NCBI GenBank assembly: GCA_037367405.1
Contig: JAZKJV010008882.1
Location: 2,294,001 to 2,358,000 of the forward strand
Reading direction: 5' to 3'
Length of the DNA: 64,000 bases
DNA from: Ottelia alismoides
Taxonomy: Eukaryota; Streptophyta; Magnoliopsida; Alismatales; Hydrocharitaceae
The translations under genes and the position numbers were made by a program. Under the pieces are notes generated by a model, which worked only from the letters and a program-made list of their open reading frames with translations, had not been told where the DNA came from and searched no databases. Shown piece by piece: positions 58,859 to 64,000 of the stretch; position 1 is the stretch's first letter; the number at the start of each line of letters is the position of its first letter.

Positions 58859-61217
58859 TGAAGGATATTGTGAATCCTTAAGCGCATCACGGAAGCGTGT
58901 TGATCGTATCGAATACGATCGGAGCAACTAGTCGTACTAGATGCTAGAAGCAGCGGAAATTAAAATTTTTAACATAACGATGAAACCACATGATCACGAG
59001 AACATTTCTCGGATCGTTTCATCAAACCACAAAGTATAAGAAATACCTCTTGAAGCGTGGTTGTGATCGCGAGATCCCAAAGTAGAGATCCTCCTATCTT
59101 AAGTCCGACCCACGGAGAATGCGCTTGCGGGCACGATGATGAGTCGCGTCCTTCCCGCAATCCTTCGACGAAGATCCAAGCGTCGATGACGAAGCAAGAT
59201 GCTCTCCTCTTCAATATGCAAAGTGGACGTCCACTTGGATATCAAGAGAGAGACTCCACACGAGAATTAGAGAGAGAGAGAGTAGTGGTCTTTCACAACT
59301 CTAGATGATGTGTCATGGAGAGGCTACCTAGCCCTCCTTATATACTAGTTTAGGATCCAATGGATCTCAATCCATGGGACTCATGGATCCAAGGGATATG
59401 CTTGGTCCATGATGAATCAATGGCTAGGATTTGTTGTTCAATAACAACAATTAATCAAGAGATAATATAACAAATGAGGTGGAGTTAACCAACCCCTAAA
59501 AAAGGGGGCGTCACCCATGAACTCTTCATGGGTGACGCCACCCATGAGGGTGGTTTTTTTTCTCCATTTTATTTATTATATTATTCCTCAATTAATTACA
59601 ATAATTATTCGCCAAAATTAATTCCAAATTAATTTTGTGAATATTTCAATCTTGCCATTGAATATTATGTGAATCATATTCACAACCCAAACTAGTTAGT
59701 AAATTGCATTTCCAATTAATTAACAAATGTGAATCCTATTCACATTATTAATTAACAAATGCTATTTACATAAATTCTCTCTCTTATATGTATATTATAA
59801 ATCATATTTATAACATACACATATCATGGATAGTGCTATCCACATTCTCTTTATCCTTGATAATTAAATCTCATTTAATTATCTTAGATAATCATTTTCA
59901 CAATATGAATCATATTCATGTTTAAGCTTGATAATTAAATCATATTTAATCATCAAGTCCTTGCTTGGATATTTCATCAAAAAAATTATTCTTGAACCCT
60001 TTCAAGAATAATGTGCTTTCTCCGCAGATACTTGGAGATAAGGACAGGGCGATTGTATTATTCCACGTATAGTGACTTGGATATTGAGATCTTATCTCAA
60101 ATCCAGATCGAACGAACCTCCCACAGATGCTTGATTAAATCAAGACCGCAAATCCAATCTTCTCATTGAATCTGAATCCCATTCAGACCAATGTCCAACA
60201 CTTGGACTAAGATCGGATTGCTTCTCTACTGAAAGGAGTCACTAAAATCCAGACCTGTTTCATCACTCCCTCGGAATGGAAGCGTCATGGATATACAATC
60301 GTTTATGATCACATCACCCTTCAGGTATTCCCAATACCTGTACATCCTGCATACTGGAAGACCCATGATCAACCCGAAGATCAAGATCATTTTATACTGT
60401 CTTCTTCAGGGTTTAATCATAAAGTTTCTCAATCTTGGTCATTGGGATGTGGTATCGATCATATGCTTTCCCAAAGCATATATCATACCTTCAAATTCAT
60501 GTCATGCTTCCAAAGCACGACGACCATGCATGGAATTTGATCTATCCCAATACCTCATGAGTGAGCTCATGTCTTCCGGTTCATAAGTGAACCTGTATGA
60601 TCCCTTTGAGAGATCATATTACTCATATACCCTTATATGCACACCGGCTCGCCGGTGTATAGACCTTGGTTAGGTCATCAACCTATTGGTCTGCCAAATG
60701 TACATACTTAGATATATAGCAATATATCTGTCTCCGGTCAGAGGATGCATGCCTATGCTGTGACAGCATTCAACATAGGACTTAAGTTATCTCGATCTCA
60801 TTAGGTCAACCCATTGACCTAACTAATCTGACACCTCCGAATCACTATTCCTATGCAGAGGACCTGCATCAAGAGGTCGGTCAGATATCAGCCTATGTGA
60901 GAAAGGATTGCCATCTCCTACTCAGGCTGGAGATCTCCACTTGACAATCATTTGACGGTGTTTGATGAGTCCTCCATCTAACTCTTTAGATATTCATCCA
61001 AACACCAGCCTCTATGATTCATTTAATGAATCAATAGCTATATGATCATCAAGCTGGCCATGGTACATAACCCTAATTGTACAGAGGGACCTTATAGTGC
61101 ATTCATTCATATAATTTCAGAAAGGGAGTGAAACATCAATAACTTTTATTGATAAACTTAAATATTACAATAACATTTATTGTAAGAATGGTTCGCCCAG
61201 GGCTCACAAGTCTAACA
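58859..61217 (-). repeat. 5' LTR of Copia C (2359 bp)
   Basis: It pairs with 50758-53118. The promoter TATA box TATATAAGG lies at 59336-59344 (minus), putting transcript start near 59305. The hairpin is at 59507-59539. Confidence 0.95.
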
Positions 61218-61222
61218 CCTGC

Positions 61223-62187
61223 CACTACCTTCATGGATCCGAGCATGAAGCTTTATGATGGTGTTATAGAGGACGTGGACAAAAGAAGATACATGGAGCT
61301 TATTTAGATGCTCTATCCTTATGTGGCCATTATCAGTCCAGATATCTCCTTTGTAGTAAGCAAAGTCATTCCATTTATAGAGCAGCTATGACAAGCTCAT
61401 ATGGTTGTTGTTCACATGATTTTCAGATATCTGAAGTCATTACCATGCATAGAAGGCCATATCGTGATATATCGCTGATATATCGGTATTGACATGTGAC
61501 CGATATATCGCGGATATGGCCGATATTTGGCCTTCCAAGGATATTTTATTCACAAACTCGATTCGATGTTGGTGATATGGCGTCGATATATCAACAATAT
61601 ATCATATCGACATGGTACCAATATCAATACCGATACCAATATGGCCTTCACTGTCACCACCAGGCATAGGATTGCTATTTAGAGAGGGACATCCCTTAAT
61701 ATCATGGCATGTGCATATGCTAGCTATGCAAGATGCCCTAAGGACAGGAAATCCACCTATGGCTTTGCAATATTTATAGGGAGCTCATTGGTCTCATGGA
61801 AAAGCACGAAGCAAACTGTGGTTGTGAGGTCCAGTGCAGAGTCAAAATATAGAGCTATGGAACAGGGGAGCACTAACACATTGTGTGTCAGATCTGTTCT
61901 TTTAACTTAGCCATTGACACCCCTCTTCCCATGCAATTACTTTGTGATAACTAGGTTGCTCTTTTCATTGCCAACAATACCGCTTTCCATGAGAGAACCA
62001 AACATATTGAGATAGGTTGTCATTATACTCGAGACATCATTCACAAATGTTTCATGTCTACCTATCACTTCAATTGAGGGGAATAGACAACATATATCTT
62101 CACCAAGGCTCTAAGCAGAAGGCCATGCCGGAGGTATTGTTCCAAACTTAGCATGATTGACATCTATCCTCCATCATGAGGGAGGGG
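61223..62187 (+). pseudogene. Copia B RT C-terminal and RNase H remnant, with PPT
   Basis: The RT of Copia B continues directly after the Copia C target duplication (ATTFMDPSMKLYDGV...DKRRYMEL, parallel to Copia A MDPGMKLYDND). It is interrupted by the element at 61452-61649 and resumes with PGIGLLF. RNase H follows at 61704-61910 (CAYASYARCPKDRKSTYGFAIFIGSSLVSWKS). A decayed tail reaches the PPT at 62178-62187. Confidence 0.8.
61452..61649. mobile_element. Small inverted-repeat element rich in GATATATCG (198 bp)
   Basis: The termini GAAGGCCATAT and ATATGGCCTTC are perfect 11-bp inverted repeats. The interior consists mostly of CGATATATCG/GATATGG/ATATCGA variants on both strands. It splits the Copia B RNase H region. 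Flanks show a partial repeat, GTCATTACCATGCATAG before and GTCACCACCAGGCATAG after. That could be a decayed duplication or a host repeat, so the superfamily is undecided (Mutator-like is possible). Confidence 0.6.
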
Positions 62188-62332
62188 TGTTGAGAGATAT
62201 TATTGTTTCCCCTTATTTCTTATGTATTTCTATTTTTTTGTCCATATTATGTAATTTGCCCTATAAGGCTTCTTCTCTCTATATAAGAGTTCCCAATGAC
62301 CTGCTCATTAATCAAGTCATCATTATTCTCCA
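62188..62332 (+). repeat. 3' LTR of Copia B
   Basis: About 145 bp. It starts TGTTGAGAGATATTATTG after the PPT and contains TCTCTATATAAGAG. The end is estimated by alignment with 46871-47019. Confidence 0.75.
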
Positions 62333-62980
62333 AAAAACCTGGTTTCATTTCCGCACTGAATACTGTAGCATGTGAAATTCTTTCTGGCATATGGACGTTA
62401 CTTTCTAAAATGTCAGATGTTTTTTACAGTTCAGAAAATTTCCACTCCTCTAGATTTGGGTACGATTCAGATTATTCTAAGTTTCTTTAAACCTTTTTTC
62501 TGGCAATATTGTGGGTGAAACTCTTCACATACCATATACAATCATCTTCCTCCCCATGTGTGGTGTCTTAGTCCTCCATAATCACAACACTCGTCATCAA
62601 CACAACTCTTAATATATGATTCCCTTTTATAGAATCCAAATTCGATGCAACTGATTTCACTTAAAGTAGAAAACTGTCTAGTTATTGTTGTTGTTGATTC
62701 TCTTTTACATGACCATCAAATTGCAAATAGAAATGAAATAAATTGAATTTTCATTTATTTGTTTTTGCTGCATTCTATGAACATATATAGTTACTTTAAG
62801 GTAGGCTTTCCAAATTTAAGTTATTTCATTTGATGAGAACGACATCAAGATTGACCAAATAGGCAAATTCAGACTGCAGTTCATAAAGTAGAGAGGATTG
62901 CTAATTTACATTGTCAACATTGTTCGAAATCCACGCTTAGTTGTACAAGATGATGGGGCACAAGAAAGAGCTCATTCTCC
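62333..62980. other. Intergenic spacer and LHCB1 3' flank
   Basis: AT-rich DNA with no recognisable gene. The right part, next to the LHCB1 stop at 62981, must include its 3' UTR. Confidence 0.6.
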
Positions 62981-63781
62981 TCAGTTGCCGGGGACGAAGT
63001 TGGTAGCATAAGCCCAAGCATTGTTGTTCACCGGGTCAGCAAGGTGGTCGGCCAGATTCTCCAACGGTCCCTTGCCGGTGACGATGGCCTGCACGAAGAA
63101 TCCGAACACGGAGAACATGGCCAACCTCCCATTCTTGAGCTCCTTCACTTTAAGCTCAGCCAACGCCTCTGGGTCATCAGCGAGGCCGAGGGGGTCAAAG
63201 CTACCACCTGGGTAGAGTGGGTCGACAACCTCACCAAGTGGCCCGCCGGCAACACGGTAACCCTCCACAGCACCCATAAGGATAACCTGCGTAGCCCAGA
63301 TGGCGAGAATGCTCTGGGCATGGATCAAGCTGGGGTTGCCCAAGTAGTCCAAGCCACCCTCGCTGAAGATCTGAGACCCGGCTTTGAACCAGACGGCCTC
63401 GCCAAACTGGACGCCATTGCGAGCAAGAAGCTCCGGGAACACGCAACCAAGAGCTCCGAGCATCGCCCATCTAGCGTGGATAACCTCCAATTCCCGGTTC
63501 TTGGCAAATGTCTCTGGGTCCGCCGAGAGCCCGGCGGTGTCCCAACCGTAATCACCGGGGAATTCACCGGTGAGGTATGACGGGGCCTCACCGGAGAAGG
63601 GTCCCAAGTACTTGACACGGTCAGGTCCGTACCACGGGCTGCCGGAGGACACGGGCTTCGGCTTGGCAGTACTTTTCCTCATGGTGACACGGCCGTCACC
63701 CGATACTTCAGAAGCAGATGGGGAGAGCTTCAGCGCCTTCCCGGCAAGCGACGGGGAGGAGAGGGCCATGGTTGCTGCCAT
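62981..63781 (-). CDS. LHCB1: Chlorophyll a/b-binding protein of LHCII, Lhcb1 type (266 residues)
   Basis: This is the major antenna protein of photosystem II in the thylakoid membrane. It binds chlorophylls a and b and xanthophylls as a trimer. It starts [16 protein letters not shown], a chloroplast transit peptide of about 34 residues, with the mature N-terminus near RKSTAKPKP (35 on). That region carries the Ser/Thr that state-transition kinase modifies in the family. The trimerisation motif WYGPDR is at 50-55. Helix B is [17 protein letters not shown] (97-113), helix C lies near 150-175, and helix A is [16 protein letters not shown] (about 213-230) with conserved chlorophyll-ligand Glu, Asn and His residues. 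It ends [15 protein letters not shown], the family C-terminus. Single exon, GC-rich, full length, no lesions. It is Lhcb1 rather than Lhcb2 or Lhcb3 by the N-terminal region, though that split is less certain than the family. Confidence 0.97.
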   Translation of the reverse strand: MAATMALSSPSLAGKALKLSPSASEVSGDGRVTMRKSTAKPKPVSSGSPWYGPDRVKYLGPFSGEAPSYLTGEFPGDYGWDTAGLSADPETFAKNRELEVIHARWAMLGALGCVFPELLARNGVQFGEAVWFKAGSQIFSEGGLDYLGNPSLIHAQSILAIWATQVILMGAVEGYRVAGGPLGEVVDPLYPGGSFDPLGLADDPEALAELKVKELKNGRLAMFSVFGFFVQAIVTGKGPLENLADHLADPVNNNAWAYATNFVPGN

Positions 63782-63930
63782 TGCTGGGGAAGGAGAGGGT
63801 GGCTGCGATGGTATGTAAAGAAGGCTTTGCTGTGATGAGTGTCTGCGTTAGAAATGTGAACCCCTACTTATGGTAGGAAGGAAGCAGCTTGTTTATCTCG
63901 CCGGAAATCTAAAGCTTCCTTCTGATTGGG
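63782..63930 (-). promoter_or_regulatory. LHCB1 promoter: CCAAT box and GATAA I-box
   Basis: On the minus strand CCAAT lies at 63929-63925 and GATAA at 63897-63893, about 145 and 115 bases upstream of the ATG. A weak TATA-like CCATAAG lies at 63873-63867. A CCAAT box followed by GATA motifs is typical of light-regulated Lhcb promoters. The window ends at 64000, so upstream elements are not visible. Confidence 0.5.
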
Positions 63931-64000
63931 TGACGCGATTCCGAATGGTCCACCGGGACATATATGAGGCTCTCCGAAGCCCTCGTGGCGACGCTACTTG

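Larger units (their letters stand above)
50758..61217 (-). mobile_element. Copia C: full-length, apparently intact Ty1/Copia retrotransposon (10,460 bp)
   Basis: LTRs lie at 50758-53118 (3') and 58859-61217 (5'). Target duplication CCTGC is at 50753-50757 and 61218-61222, inserted in the RT region of Copia B. Minus-strand order: 5' LTR, PBS, 1.8-kb leader, single 1306-codon gag-pol frame, PPT, 3' LTR. LTR differences I could find are one C/T substitution (near 52080/60178) and the length of an A/G run (near 51400/59505), so insertion was very recent. With an open polyprotein and all cis signals present it may still be mobile. Confidence 0.96.
46871..62332 (+). mobile_element. Copia B: old short-LTR Copia element, split by nested insertions
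   Basis: The 5' LTR lies at 46871-47019 and the 3' LTR at 62188-62332. Both begin TGT(T)GAGAGATATTATTG and share TATGTAATTT.CCC and TATAAGAG blocks. A decayed tRNA-Met PBS (GATATCTGAGCG) lies near 47022-47034, and the PPT GAGGGAGGGG precedes 62188. Gag, protease, integrase and RT remnants occupy 47340-50757, interrupted by a SINE-like insert. RT/RNase H resumes at 61223 after Copia C (TSD CCTGC) and carries a small inverted-repeat element. The motifs parallel Copia A throughout (for example HMFYLVVVDD.S), so the two belong to the same lineage. No target duplication is recognisable at the outer ends. Confidence 0.82.

Noticed and set aside
63044..63580. 178-codon plus-strand frame antisense to LHCB1
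   Set aside because: Shadow of the GC-rich LHCB1 coding sequence; no family resemblance.

Overview
The window is nuclear DNA from a flowering plant. It holds two host genes: a photosystem II light-harvesting protein (LHCB1) and a guard-cell/root-type S-type anion channel of the SLAH1 class. Both have GC-rich exons set in very AT-rich, retrotransposon-packed DNA. That contrast suggests a monocot, but the species cannot be named from the sequence. I found no bacterial-style features, CRISPR arrays, rRNA or intact tRNA genes.

Layout. 1-9559: three decayed Ty3/Athila-like LTRs on the minus strand, a small PPT-proximal remnant, and an 836-bp non-autonomous hAT element with an 8-bp target duplication. 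9835-31190 (minus): the SLAH1-like gene, two exons joined by one intron of 20,228 bp. The intron holds a 310-bp CACTA MITE (11370-11679) and a 17.5-kb Athila-type Ty3 retrotransposon (12396-29861, plus strand). The retrotransposon has 3.65-kb LTRs, a TCCAT target duplication, an exact tRNA-Asp primer-binding site and a long gag-pol frame with one frameshift in integrase. 31.3-38.1 kb: AT-rich intergenic DNA without a recognisable gene. 38082-43003 (minus): a short-LTR Copia (here Copia A) inserted beside a decayed L1-type LINE (about 43.0-45.9 kb, minus). 46090-46473: a fold-back Mutator-like MITE in a TG/TA microsatellite. 46871-62332 (plus): a decayed short-LTR Copia (Copia B) that has taken in a SINE-like insert, a small TATATCG-rich inverted-repeat element, and a complete long-LTR Copia (Copia C, 50758-61217, minus) with an intact 1306-residue polyprotein. 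62981-63781 (minus): the intact single-exon LHCB1 gene with its promoter.

The two host genes are not an operon or pathway unit. LHCB1 acts in the thylakoid and the SLAH channel in the plasma membrane. The main story is nested transposition. Relative ages read from LTR pairs: Copia C is very young (one substitution plus a homopolymer difference in 2.36 kb). The Athila is young (its last 2331 LTR bases look identical). Copia A is older (about 7 substitutions in 139 bases). Copia B and the L1 are old.

I did not find a clearly new biological system. The least ordinary signals are the 20-kb intron of an apparently intact channel gene; a set of hairpin-plus-G-tract units downstream of pol in the Athila element, with a hairpin next to its PPT that is also kept in old relatives; a nine-copy GGTxAT peptide/DNA repeat in its gag-pol; and a probable assembly artefact (noisy inverted copy) in its 3' LTR.
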